From Spirosoma sp. KCTC 42546 (GTDB taxonomy: Bacteria > Bacteroidota > Bacteroidia > Cytophagales > Spirosomataceae), in the NCBI RefSeq assembly GCF_006965485.1, contig NZ_CP041360.1, forward strand, positions 8,164,501 through 8,228,500: 64,000 nucleotides of DNA. Reading direction: 5' to 3'. How positions within the stretch are numbered: the first letter of the stretch is position 1; every line of letters begins with the position of its first letter. The notes under the pieces were generated by a model. The model did no database searches and was not told the DNA's origin. It worked only from the letters and a program-made list of their open reading frames with translations. Both the position numbers and the translations under genes were made by a program. Positions 9,885-17,937 of this stretch are shown here, in pieces.

Positions 9885-11198
9885 ATGAGTGGGTCTAAAA
9901 CATATGAGCAACTGGTAGCAGAGAATGAAAGTCTACGCTGGCAACTCGAAGAAGCAAATGAAACGATACAGGCGATTCGAACCGGCCAGATCGATGCATT
10001 GGTTGTGGAAGGCGAAGATGGTCATGAACTTTATACCCTAAAAACTGCGGATCAGACCTACCGTATTTTTATTGAAACAATGAATGAAGGGGCCGTAACC
10101 CTCAACAGAGATGGCCTTATTTTATATAGCAATTCAACCTTTGCCTTAATGGTAGATTTGCCTTTATCGAAAGTTATTGGCTTATCATTTGATCAATTTA
10201 TCGCTCCTGATTCCAGGGAGGAGTTTGACGCTTTGTTTAAAGGTGTCTGGAAAGGTAATCGGAAGATTGAATTTACGCTTAGCAGTACTCAAAAAGTAGT
10301 ACCCTGCCAGCTCTCCGCCACTGCCCTGGAACTAGATGGTGGCGTTTGCCTGAGTATGATTCTTACTGATTTGACACTACAAAAGGAAACTCAGCAGTTA
10401 TTAAAAGTAAACAACGAGCAGCTCGCCAGAGCAAATACAGCACTTCAGGTTAGTAATCAGGCGTTAAACCGGTCCAATAGCAATCTTCAGCAGTTCGCCT
10501 ACATTGCCAGTCATGACCTACAGGAGCCTTTACGAAAGATTCAGTCCTTTGGCGATCTGCTAAAAAGCCAGTTTGCCGCCCAGTTAGGTGACGGAGTCAA
10601 CCATCTGGAGCGTATGCAGGTTGCGGCCGGCCGAATGTCAACCCTAATTAAAGACCTACTGAGTTTTTCGCGCATTTCTACCCAACAGAACACAACAGCT
10701 CTTGTTTCATTGACGGGGGTAGTCAATATGGTCTTAACGGATCTGGAACTACGCATCCAGGAAACAGGTGCTGTGGTAAAAGTTGACCCATTGCCTACTA
10801 TACAAGGCGATAAATCGCAGTTGGAACAGTTATTTCAGAATTTACTGAGTAATGCACTGAAGTTTCGCCGGGCCGATGTTATCCCTCAAATTCAAGTCAG
10901 CTCTCAAACGATAGCTGCTTCAGAAATTCCCGATTCAATCAAGCCAACACACCAGGCTGATACCTACTACCAAATCAACGTTTCAGACAATGGAATTGGC
11001 TTTGATCAGAAGTATGTCGATCGCATATTTCAGGTTTTCCAGCGGTTGCATAGCAAAAGTGAATTTGCAGGCACAGGTATTGGCTTAGCCATTTGCGAAA
11101 AGGTAGCCGCCAATCATGGCGGGGCAATTACGGCTCATAGTGAACCTAGCCAAGGCACTACGTTCCAGGTTTATTTCCCCACAGAAGGTAACATATAG
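9885..11198 (+). CDS. PAS-domain sensor histidine kinase of the kai operon
   Basis: 437 soluble residues with no membrane segment. A short coiled coil (about 5-45) precedes a PAS domain (about 55-175) and a second coiled coil. The HisKA box ASHDLQEPLRKIQSF has its phospho-acceptor His near residue 210. The HATPase domain has the N box NLLSNALKF, the G1 box VSDNGIGFD and the G2 box GTGIGLAICEKV. It starts 2 bp after the second kaiB, so it belongs to that operon and is the likely output or input kinase of the Kai proteins, comparable in position to SasA/CikA-type kinases. No response regulator is adjacent. Confidence 0.9.
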   Translation: MSGSKTYEQLVAENESLRWQLEEANETIQAIRTGQIDALVVEGEDGHELYTLKTADQTYRIFIETMNEGAVTLNRDGLILYSNSTFALMVDLPLSKVIGLSFDQFIAPDSREEFDALFKGVWKGNRKIEFTLSSTQKVVPCQLSATALELDGGVCLSMILTDLTLQKETQQLLKVNNEQLARANTALQVSNQALNRSNSNLQQFAYIASHDLQEPLRKIQSFGDLLKSQFAAQLGDGVNHLERMQVAAGRMSTLIKDLLSFSRISTQQNTTALVSLTGVVNMVLTDLELRIQETGAVVKVDPLPTIQGDKSQLEQLFQNLLSNALKFRRADVIPQIQVSSQTIAASEIPDSIKPTHQADTYYQINVSDNGIGFDQKYVDRIFQVFQRLHSKSEFAGTGIGLAICEKVAANHGGAITAHSEPSQGTTFQVYFPTEGNI

Positions 11199-11217
11199 TA
11201 AATCGGTTCACACAAAT

Positions 11218-11253
11218 AATTAGCTAGTAACATTACCGTGTTACTAGCTAATT
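11218..11253 (+). terminator. hairpin after the kai operon
   Basis: A perfect 14-bp inverted repeat AATTAGCTAGTAAC/GTTACTAGCTAATT with an 8-nt loop, 19 bp after the kinase stop codon and followed by an AT-rich stretch. It fits an operon-end terminator although no long T run follows. Confidence 0.6.
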
Positions 11254-11562
11254 TAATCATTCCAACTTGTTTTTGGGCTGAGTTTGTTCGTCTACTATCA
11301 CCTTAAAGTATATTCATTACTCGAACCCCAATTTATTCCAGCAGTGGAACGAATACATAACTATCTAAAATAGTGCACATTACAATAGGATAGAGCCAAC
11401 TGACCAGTTGCATTGAATACCAAAATTAAAAATACTTATATATAAACACCGCTTAATAAATTCATAGCACCAATATTAACCAAAAGAAAATATTAATGTC
11501 TATTAACCATATAGATACATTTAATTTGTAAACTAAAACTAACCCATAATTAACAATTTCTC
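11254..11562. other. AT-rich non-coding gap upstream of the sigma factor
   Basis: About 309 bp with no credible reading frame. The last 120 bp are very AT-rich, as expected for the promoter region of the ECF sigma gene. No specific motif could be supported. Confidence 0.45.
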
Positions 11563-12114
11563 ATGCAGGTTGCGTTAACCGACGAAGAGATGATTCGGCA
11601 GTACTTACCTACTCAGCCCGATCACTGCTTCGAAGCCCTTTATAACCGGTATGTCAAGAAAGTTTACCGGCGATGCCTGTCAATGACCAATGATTCGTTA
11701 CAGGCCGAAGATTTTACCCACGATATTTTTTTGAAAGTATTCCATAAACTGGATGCTTTTCAACAACGGTCAAGCTTTTCGACCTGGCTTTATTCAATCG
11801 CATATAACTACTGCGCCGACCAGATCAAGCTTGCCAAACGATTGCCAACCACCACCCTGGAAGGAGGTCTGGATTGGCACGGAGCTGACCCAATGGAAGC
11901 CCAATTGCACGAAGAAACGCTCCAGATTGTCAGACAGGCGATGGAAACCCTTTCTGTTGATGAGCGTAAGCTGCTCCGTTTAAAGTACGAAGACAATATG
12001 AGCATCGAAGAAATTGCTCAGTTGTATGATCTCAAGCTTAGTGCGGTTAAAATGAGACTTAAGCGGAGCCGGGAGAAGGTGCAGCGTTTGTGTGCGCAAC
12101 AGTGCCATAGCTAA
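11563..12114 (+). CDS. ECF-type RNA polymerase sigma factor
   Basis: 183 residues. Sigma region 2 is recognised by FEALYNRYVKKVYRRC and AEDFTHDIFLKVFHKL, then FSTWLYSIAYNYCADQ. Region 4 is the helix-turn-helix near the end (LLRLKYEDNMSIEEIAQ, LSAVKMRLKRSREKV). No region 3 and no anti-sigma gene are present nearby, which is common for Bacteroidota ECF factors. Its position after the kai operon raises the possibility of functional linkage, but the hairpin and the 364-bp gap argue for independent transcription. Confidence 0.92.
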   Translation: MQVALTDEEMIRQYLPTQPDHCFEALYNRYVKKVYRRCLSMTNDSLQAEDFTHDIFLKVFHKLDAFQQRSSFSTWLYSIAYNYCADQIKLAKRLPTTTLEGGLDWHGADPMEAQLHEETLQIVRQAMETLSVDERKLLRLKYEDNMSIEEIAQLYDLKLSAVKMRLKRSREKVQRLCAQQCHS

Positions 12115-12155
12115 TGGATTTTGCCTACAGAAATGATAAGTAGTGATTTTGATTC

Positions 12156-12195
12156 ATAGTAAAGCCCAATCATGTTGATGATTGGGCTTTACTAT
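12156..12195 (+). terminator. terminator of the sigma factor gene
   Basis: A perfect inverted repeat with an 18-bp arm, core AAGCCCAATCAT/ATGATTGGGCTT, and a 4-nt loop (GTTG), 41 bp after the stop codon. It is a strong rho-independent-type hairpin, though not followed by a long T run. Confidence 0.75.
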
Positions 12196-12230
12196 AAGCG
12201 GGCAGTCTGATGGATTAAGCCCTACCGGCT

Positions 12231-12267
12231 AAAAAATCAAAAAGCCGCTTCCGTAAAAGCGGCTTTG
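12231..12267 (-). terminator. terminator of the Hsp20 gene
   Basis: The inverted repeat AAAGCCGCT/AGCGGCTTT with an A-rich left flank (a T-rich tail when read on the minus strand: TTTTTGATTTTTT). It lies 57 bp downstream of the Hsp20 stop in the minus direction. Confidence 0.75.
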
Positions 12268-12323
12268 AACTCATCTATAGGCTACAGGACCCTCAAGTCC
12301 CGGAAGGAATGCAGCGGTAATGA

Positions 12324-12728
12324 TTAAAATAAGTTTTTGATGTCGATCCTACGATGCAGATGCTCTTCATCTTTGAAGGGCAGCATGACCAGAACCCTAC
12401 CGTGTTCGTGAACGGCCTCAATATGATCGGCGTCAATAAAAGACGGAATGTCCAGAACCCGTAAGAACATCGGTACAGCCAATCGTTGGCTCGTGCCCTC
12501 TTCCTGACGCTCAGATGTACTGACCAGCAATGTATAGAGAACGAGTTTACTGCCCTCAACCAACACATTGAATGAGTTGGCCTTTACGCCCGGAGCAGAT
12601 AGGGTTATAATTAAGCGTTCATCTTCCCGCTCAACGTTCATGGTGGTCTGACTCGACCCACCATATAGGGTATTCAGCAAGTCGATCTGTCCGCCGGTTC
12701 CCTTAAACACGTTTTCTATCGCTTTCAT
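12324..12728 (-). CDS. Hsp20/alpha-crystallin family protein
   Basis: 134 residues, about the family length. The alpha-crystallin domain covers about residues 28-122: strands NVEREDERLIITLSAPGVK, the loop NSFNVLVEGSKLVLY, then RVLDIPSFIDADHIEAV and the signature GRVLVMLPF, equivalent to the G-x-L ... P motif. It would act as an ATP-independent holdase chaperone in the cytoplasm. The extended N-terminus is short. It is transcribed alone on the minus strand and ends in its own terminator. Confidence 0.85.
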   Translation of the reverse strand: MKAIENVFKGTGGQIDLLNTLYGGSSQTTMNVEREDERLIITLSAPGVKANSFNVLVEGSKLVLYTLLVSTSERQEEGTSQRLAVPMFLRVLDIPSFIDADHIEAVHEHGRVLVMLPFKDEEHLHRRIDIKNLF

Positions 12729-13002
12729 AGTGGATGTTGTTTACTGCTTTATTCAATTCTTTTAAGTATTAGACAAACCTCGTGCCTAATGGATTAATCC
12801 TACTTATATCGGCCAGGATGGCAGCCCAAAAGCACTCTTTTTCGTTGAATTATGCCGTTTTGACACTGGAGCCGTCTATTCTGCCACTTTTATTATCTAT
12901 GTACGGAAAAACAATAGTGTTGCGATTTATGGGCTCTGTGTGGCTCTCTTTCTACACTTTACCACAGTGTAGCTGCGTTACTAAAACCTGACTTTCCTAC
13001 CG

Positions 13003-13010
13003 TATCTTTG
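13003..13010 (+). promoter_or_regulatory. possible -7 promoter element of hemC
   Basis: TATCTTTG matches the Bacteroidota -7 consensus TAnnTTTG and ends 7 bp before the hemC ATG, which would make a nearly leaderless transcript. I could not see a good TTG -33 element at the proper distance, so this is weak. Confidence 0.35.
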
Positions 13011-13017
13011 TCAGATC

Positions 13018-13944
13018 ATGCATATTAAAGTTGGAACGCGAAGCAGCCGATTAGCCATCTGGCAGGCAGACTACATACAAACGTTACTTCAGCAAGCGGG
13101 CTTAACCTCCGAGTTGGTACTCATTGAAACCAAAGGCGATTTGGTACTCGACCGGTCGCTAGCTAAGATTGGGAGCAAGGGTGTGTTTACACAGGAACTT
13201 GAAGACCAACTGCGCGATGGCAGCATCGATATTGCTGTTCATAGTGCCAAAGACCTTCCCTCAAGCCTCCCTCCCGATTTGGGAATCATTGCCTTTACCG
13301 AGCGTGAACTGGCTAACGATGTGTTGGTTAGCCGAAACAAAGAGGTATCTCTGCGCGGAGGCCCGGTATTTCGCATTGGCACATCGTCTACACGACGGGT
13401 AGCCATGCTCAAACACTATTGCCCACACCTGACTACGGTTGATATGCGCGGTAATCTGCAAACGCGTATTCGCAAACTCGACGAAGGTCAATGCGATGCA
13501 CTGCTGCTTGCCTATGCGGGCGTTCATCGGATGGGGTATGATGACCTGATTGTAGAACACCTGCCCATCACCGAATTTACGCCCGCTGTTGGCCAGGGGA
13601 GCGTAGCTATTGAGGTAGCCACTTCGCTGGATAGTCAGGTTTCTGAAGCCCTCACCCGAATCATTAATCATGAGCCGACTGCGGCCTGTTTACGGGCTGA
13701 GCGTGCATTTCTGGCCAGACTGGAAGGCGGATGTAGTATTCCATCGTTCGCGCTGGCTCAGTGGACCAGCGACCAGATGATCAGCCTAACGGGCGGTTTG
13801 GTTAGTCTAGACGGTAGCCAACTGCTCCGCGAAACCTTTTCCGGCACACCCGAAGAAGCCCCATTATTAGGCCATTCATTAGCCGAAAGCATTCTGGAAC
13901 GTGGGGGTGATGAATTACTGCAACAAATCCGCCAACAACTATGA
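13018..13944 (+). CDS. hemC: hydroxymethylbilane synthase (porphobilinogen deaminase)
   Basis: 308 residues, normal for the family. It joins four porphobilinogen molecules into hydroxymethylbilane in tetrapyrrole (haem) synthesis in the cytoplasm. Visible features are TRSSRLAIWQADYIQ at the N-terminus, the catalytic/substrate segment HSAKDLPSSLPPDL, the Arg-rich STRRVAML, the DMRGNLQTRIRKL segment, and GGCSIPSFA carrying the Cys that binds the dipyrromethane cofactor. It overlaps the following GNAT gene by 4 bp (ATGA). Confidence 0.97.
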   Translation: MHIKVGTRSSRLAIWQADYIQTLLQQAGLTSELVLIETKGDLVLDRSLAKIGSKGVFTQELEDQLRDGSIDIAVHSAKDLPSSLPPDLGIIAFTERELANDVLVSRNKEVSLRGGPVFRIGTSSTRRVAMLKHYCPHLTTVDMRGNLQTRIRKLDEGQCDALLLAYAGVHRMGYDDLIVEHLPITEFTPAVGQGSVAIEVATSLDSQVSEALTRIINHEPTAACLRAERAFLARLEGGCSIPSFALAQWTSDQMISLTGGLVSLDGSQLLRETFSGTPEEAPLLGHSLAESILERGGDELLQQIRQQL

Positions 13945-14378
13945 CCGTAACGATTGCTCAATCCGATGCCGATATTCGGCGCTGTGTGCCTGCTATGCTG
14001 GCCTTACGTTCCCACCTGACACCTGACCAGGCTTTTGACCGAATTCGCGCTCAACAAGCCAGCGACGGCTTCGTACTTGCCTTTGTGGATACGGGGAATC
14101 CATCGGAAACGGTTCCTGCGGTAATTGGCTATCGGTATTTGAATTTCCTATACAGCGGCAAAACGCTGTATATCGACGATTTGTCGACCCTACCCGAAGG
14201 ACGTGGTAAAGGATACGCCAACGCCTTACTTGATTTCGTGATCGATCAGGCACGGCAATCGGGTTGCCAGTGTGTATCGCTCGATTCAGGACAGAATCCG
14301 GGCCGTTATGACGCCCACCGCTTATACCTGAATAAACGATTTAATATTGCCAGTCATCATTTTAAACTGGATTTGTAA
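13941..14378 (+). CDS. GNAT-family N-acetyltransferase
   Basis: 145 residues. The acetyl-CoA binding motif of the GNAT fold is seen at LPEGRGKGYANALLDFV, preceded by the strand LYIDDLSTL and followed by CQCVSLDSGQN and the family ending LYLNKRFNIASHHF. The substrate is unknown. Translation is coupled to hemC through the 4-bp ATGA overlap. A long palindrome follows 9 bp after the stop. Confidence 0.9.
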   Translation: MTVTIAQSDADIRRCVPAMLALRSHLTPDQAFDRIRAQQASDGFVLAFVDTGNPSETVPAVIGYRYLNFLYSGKTLYIDDLSTLPEGRGKGYANALLDFVIDQARQSGCQCVSLDSGQNPGRYDAHRLYLNKRFNIASHHFKLDL

Positions 14379-14387
14379 TGTGTTTAT

Positions 14388-14480
14388 TTAACCGCAAAGG
14401 ACGCAAGGGATAGCGCAAAGAGCGCGGAGAAAACTTTACTTTGCGTTCTTTGCGCTATCCCTTGCGTCCTTTGCGGTTAA
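14388..14480. repeat. long intergenic palindrome, 38-bp arms
   Basis: Arms 14388-14425 and 14443-14480 are inverted copies with one mismatch (38 bp), separated by a 17-nt loop. The arm is built from related words of the type CCGCAAAGGACGCAAGG and GCGCAAAG. It fills the gap between the GNAT gene and the ABC permease, so it would form a very stable hairpin in the transcript or a cruciform in DNA. Confidence 0.9.
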
Positions 14481-14493
14481 CTCTTAAAATACT

Positions 14494-15699
14494 ATGAATC
14501 TTTTTCGAATTAGTTGGAGTAATCTAAAAGATAAGCCTCTAAGCAGTTTTCTGAGCGGGTTGCTGATGACCTTTGGCATCACGATTATTTCGCTGTTGTT
14601 ATTGCTGAACAAGCAATTGGACGACCAGTTTCGGAAAAATATCAAAGGAATCGATATGGTTCTGGGTGCCAAAGGGAGCCCACTTCAACTAATTCTGTCG
14701 AGTATTTATCAAATTGATTCACCGGTCGGTAATATCCCGCTCGATGAAGCCGAACGGCTCACCCGCAATCCGATGATTAAAACGGCCATCCCGCTGTCTA
14801 TGGGCGATAATTATCAGTCGTTCCGGATTTTGGGTACGAACAAGAAATACCTCGATCATTTTGAAGCAACGGTTGGGCAAGGGAAGTTATTCGAGCAGAA
14901 TTTAGAGGTAGTCATTGGCCCCCGCGTTGCTGCTGTTACCGGCTTAAAAATTGGCGATACCTTTTCAGGTTCACATGGCCTGGATAAAGAGGGCGAAGTT
15001 CATGCCGGCTCAAAATATAAGGTCGTGGGTATTCTGAACCCAACTAATACAGTTACAGACCAACTTATTCTGACTCCTCTTTCAAGTATCTGGGCTATTC
15101 ATGACCACGGTCACGAAGAAGGTGAAGCCCATGAGGAAGAAGGGCACGAGGAAGCCCCTCACGAGATTACGAGTATGCTTATAAAGTTCCGAAATCCAAT
15201 GGGTATGATGGTTGCAAGGGGCATTAACAGCAACTCAAAACTTCAGGCAGCCTTACCCAATATTGAAATCAACCGGCTGTTTACGTTACTGGGCGTTGGC
15301 GTTGAAACCTTACGTGGATTAGCTATTGTGATTATGCTTATTTCGGGCGTTAGCGTATTCGTATCTCTGTACAATTCATTGAAAGAACGACGCTACGAAA
15401 TGGCCCTGATGCTATCTATGGGTGCTACGCGAGCGCAATTATTCGGCATGCTCTTACTCGAAGGCTTAGTATTGGCATTAATTGGTTTTGGCTTAGGCAT
15501 TTTGCTGAGCCGCGTTGGCCTGTGGCTCTTTTCAAGCAGCGTTTCAGAAGATTATCATTACAACCTGGCCGCATTTGGCATCCTTCCTGAAGAATGGATC
15601 TTATTGGGCGTAGCCATTCTAATTGGCTTAATAGCCGCTGCCCTCCCCGCTATAGGCGTCTACCGCATGAATATTTCCCGAACCCTGGCAGAGGATTAA
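14494..15699 (+). CDS. FtsX/MacB-type ABC transporter permease with His-rich loop
   Basis: 401 residues. An N-terminal helix (about 20-40) is followed by a large periplasmic domain (about 45-260) and three C-terminal helices (about 268-290, 320-345, 365-390), the FtsX/LolC/MacB plan. The final helices show the family signature LKERRYEMALMLSMGATRAQL. A loop near residues 205-225 is unusually rich in His and Glu (HDHGHEEGEAHEEEGHEE), a likely metal-binding segment; this suggests but does not prove a link with metals. No ATPase or substrate-binding gene is adjacent. The stop codon lies inside the arm of the next palindrome. Confidence 0.88.
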   Translation: MNLFRISWSNLKDKPLSSFLSGLLMTFGITIISLLLLLNKQLDDQFRKNIKGIDMVLGAKGSPLQLILSSIYQIDSPVGNIPLDEAERLTRNPMIKTAIPLSMGDNYQSFRILGTNKKYLDHFEATVGQGKLFEQNLEVVIGPRVAAVTGLKIGDTFSGSHGLDKEGEVHAGSKYKVVGILNPTNTVTDQLILTPLSSIWAIHDHGHEEGEAHEEEGHEEAPHEITSMLIKFRNPMGMMVARGINSNSKLQAALPNIEINRLFTLLGVGVETLRGLAIVIMLISGVSVFVSLYNSLKERRYEMALMLSMGATRAQLFGMLLLEGLVLALIGFGLGILLSRVGLWLFSSSVSEDYHYNLAAFGILPEEWILLGVAILIGLIAAALPAIGVYRMNISRTLAED

Positions 15700-15779
15700 T
15701 GTAAAATGAACAATGGTTAATGTATAATGCAGCTAACATGCGTCATTAACATTAACCATTGTTCATTTTACATTAATCC
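15693..15779. repeat. long intergenic palindrome, 31-bp perfect arms
   Basis: Arms 15693-15723 and 15749-15779 are perfect inverted copies (31 bp) with a 25-nt loop. The left arm contains the last codons and stop codon of the ABC permease, and the right arm ends 4 bp before the stop codon of the convergent cyclase gene. The words AATGTAAAATGAACAATGG and TTAATGT make up the arms. It probably serves both genes as a bidirectional terminator. Confidence 0.92.
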
Positions 15780-15782
15780 ACA

Positions 15783-16829
15783 TTATCCCACTACGTTATA
15801 AATTACGACAGGGGCAGATTTATTCTTTAGCGTTACTTCACCAATGCGTTCGCAGGTGAAGGATTCGGCAACTTGCTGCTGTGCCGATTCGGCAATGACA
15901 ATTTGACCGGGTTGTGCTACCGATTGTAATCGCTGAGCGGTATTAACCGCATCACCAATAACAGTGTAATCCAATCTTCTTAGGGCTGTTGAACCAATAT
16001 TGCCCGATACCATCTCACCCGTATTAATCCCGATGGAAACTTGCGGATGATAAGTGGGATTGGTAACCAGACTATCTTCAAGCGTAGCAATCTGCGTCCG
16101 CACCGCCAGCGCGGCCTCAATGGCCCGATCAAAATGGTAGTCTCCCCGGAAAACAGCCATTACCGCATCGCCCATAAATTTATCGACGTAGCCACCCTGC
16201 CCAAGAATCTCCTTAACCATCACATCGAAATACCGATTTACCAACCGGACAACCGTATCAGGTTCTTCTCGCTCTGAAATCGATGTAAACCCGCAAATAT
16301 CAATGAATAGGACGGTGGCAACTACGGTTTCACTGGCCGAGAGCGACGTCTCAAATTCGGGCTTGTTCATAAACGTCAGCACCGACTCATCCACGTACAT
16401 GCGCAGGATATTGTTTTCCTTAATGGCCTGCAATGTTTGCCGGAGCTGCATGATGTACTCCATCGTTTTAGCCATTGTCAACTCCAGATCCTCGAAATTG
16501 ACAGGTTTGGTAACGAAGTCAAACGCACCCCGATTCATAGCTGTACGAATATTATCCATATCGCCGTAGGCGGATACGATCACCGCTTTGAGCATTGGAT
16601 TGCTTTCGTGCAACTTGATCAATAGTGTCAGGCCATCCATGCCTGGCATATTAATATCGGTCAGCACCATGTCTGTATCGGGTTGCTGAGCCAGCATTTC
16701 CAGTGCTTCTACACCATCATGGGCAAAGATGAATTCGTATTTTTTTTCCCGAATCTGTCTTCGAAACTTTTGCTTGATCAGTAATTCAAGATCCGTCTCG
16801 TCGTCAACCACCAATATTTTGGCATTCAT
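15783..16829 (-). CDS. response regulator fused to class III adenylate cyclase
   Basis: 348 residues. A receiver domain (1-125) has the phospho-acceptor Asp in [12 protein letters not shown] and the Lys in [11 protein letters not shown] linker helix leads to a class III cyclase domain (about 165-345). There the metal Asp residues are in FIDICGFT and GDAVMAVF. The Lys before this (YVDKFMGDA) and the Asp in [11 protein letters not shown] are the adenine-selecting residues, and NTAQRLQ carries the transition-state Asn/Arg. It should therefore make cAMP under two-component control. The start overlaps the preceding response regulator by 4 bp. It is convergent with the ABC permease. Confidence 0.92.
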   Translation of the reverse strand: MNAKILVVDDETDLELLIKQKFRRQIREKKYEFIFAHDGVEALEMLAQQPDTDMVLTDINMPGMDGLTLLIKLHESNPMLKAVIVSAYGDMDNIRTAMNRGAFDFVTKPVNFEDLELTMAKTMEYIMQLRQTLQAIKENNILRMYVDESVLTFMNKPEFETSLSASETVVATVLFIDICGFTSISEREEPDTVVRLVNRYFDVMVKEILGQGGYVDKFMGDAVMAVFRGDYHFDRAIEAALAVRTQIATLEDSLVTNPTYHPQVSIGINTGEMVSGNIGSTALRRLDYTVIGDAVNTAQRLQSVAQPGQIVIAESAQQQVAESFTCERIGEVTLKNKSAPVVIYNVVG

Positions 16830-17206
16830 GCTAAATCGTGTAGTTTTTGTTTGAGAACCGTAAAGTCGAGCGGTTTCGTCAGAAAATCGTTGGCTCCCAA
16901 TTTAACAGCCTGTTCCTGTGACTCCGGGTCACCGTAGGCTGTAATCATCATAACAACGGGTGGTGGAGGTGTCTTAAAACCCTCCCGAATATGGCGTAAT
17001 AATTCAAAGCCACTCATACCGGGCATATTAATATCAGACAGGATCAAGATAACCTCCGATTGATGATCGGCCAGGTAGGAAAGAGCCTCTTCACCTGAAT
17101 TGGCAAAGTCTAATTTAAATTCTGCATTACGAATTTCGCGACGGAACCGCTGAAGAAACAAGTCTTTTACGTCTGTTTCATCGTCAACAACTAAAATTTT
17201 CATCAT
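16826..17206 (-). CDS. single-domain response regulator
   Basis: 126 residues forming one receiver domain. It has the acidic pair [14 protein letters not shown], the phospho-acceptor Asp in [13 protein letters not shown], the Thr/Ser region [11 protein letters not shown] and the conserved Lys in FLTKPLDF. No output domain. It overlaps the downstream RR-cyclase gene by 4 bp and resembles its receiver domain, so both likely receive from the same kinase. It could act as a phosphate sink or relay. Confidence 0.92.
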   Translation of the reverse strand: MMKILVVDDETDVKDLFLQRFRREIRNAEFKLDFANSGEEALSYLADHQSEVILILSDINMPGMSGFELLRHIREGFKTPPPPVVMMITAYGDPESQEQAVKLGANDFLTKPLDFTVLKQKLHDLA

Positions 17207-17291
17207 TGCTCGGAAGGGTATGACTCAAAGATAGAAAATTTGCCTCAGGCATCATAGATTTGTAAACTTACTACTGAATAACACCTCATCC

Positions 17292-17936
17292 ATGGCTCCA
17301 ACACCGCAGGAAAACCAAATTGACGTAGGAGCAAACCCGCCCTCCCCCACACAAATACCTGAAATCCCAACGCTTAAAAAGTCAAAAAAAGAAAAAAATA
17401 AGAAAGCCAGTAAAGGGGTTGAAACACTATTTCGAACCACACTGTCGAACCATATGAAACTCAGTGAGATGGCCGATCGAAAGGCCAATCTGATGATTTC
17501 TATCAATACCATTATTGTTTCCATCATCATTTCAGCTTACGCCCGAAAATACGATGCCCCAGATAACCTGCTTATCCCTAGTTTACTATTGCTGGCGGTC
17601 TGTCTGGTTACCATTATTGTTTCATTGATTGCAACCAATCCAACGATTTCGCCCATAAAAAAGCGAAACAGTATACCGGAGGATCGCCCAATTGATTTGC
17701 TGTTCTTCGGCTACTATTCCCAGCTTTCGTTAGACGAGTATCGCAAAAAACTGCGCAAACTGCTCAGCAACGATGATGACCTTTATACTAGTCTGATCAA
17801 TAATATATATGCTCAGGGGCAGGTTCTGGCCCGAAAATACCGGCTACTCAAATTTGCCTACCAGTTTTTTATGATTGGCTTCTCGGTGGTCGTCATCACC
17901 GTTGTGATAGCCCTGCTCGCTACGTATTATAGCTAA
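17292..17936 (+). CDS. Pycsar-effector-family membrane protein (DUF5706-like)
   Basis: 214 residues. A disordered Pro/Lys-rich N-terminus (1-45) is followed by the family core: MADRKANLMISINTIIVS with helix 1, helix 2 (about 90-112), the soluble segment DLLFFGYYSQLSLDEY, then IYAQGQVLARKYRLLKFAY and helix 3 near the end. These match the Pycsar effector family (formerly DUF5706). In the defence version a cyclic pyrimidine nucleotide triggers membrane damage. No cNMP-binding domain is visible in this protein. It is divergent from the RR/RR-cyclase pair, 85 bp apart, so a shared control region is possible. It is convergent with the next gene, 1 bp apart. Confidence 0.8.
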   Translation: MAPTPQENQIDVGANPPSPTQIPEIPTLKKSKKEKNKKASKGVETLFRTTLSNHMKLSEMADRKANLMISINTIIVSIIISAYARKYDAPDNLLIPSLLLLAVCLVTIIVSLIATNPTISPIKKRNSIPEDRPIDLLFFGYYSQLSLDEYRKKLRKLLSNDDDLYTSLINNIYAQGQVLARKYRLLKFAYQFFMIGFSVVVITVVIALLATYYS

Positions 17937-17937
17937 T

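Noticed and set aside
12782..12991. Plus-strand open frame of 69 codons upstream of hemC
   Set aside because: No recognisable domain; the region lies between divergent genes and is more likely a promoter gap.
15783..17936. A complete Pycsar anti-phage system
   Set aside because: The cyclase has the adenylate-type specificity residues and a receiver domain, and the effector lacks a visible cNMP-binding domain, so only the family resemblance is claimed.
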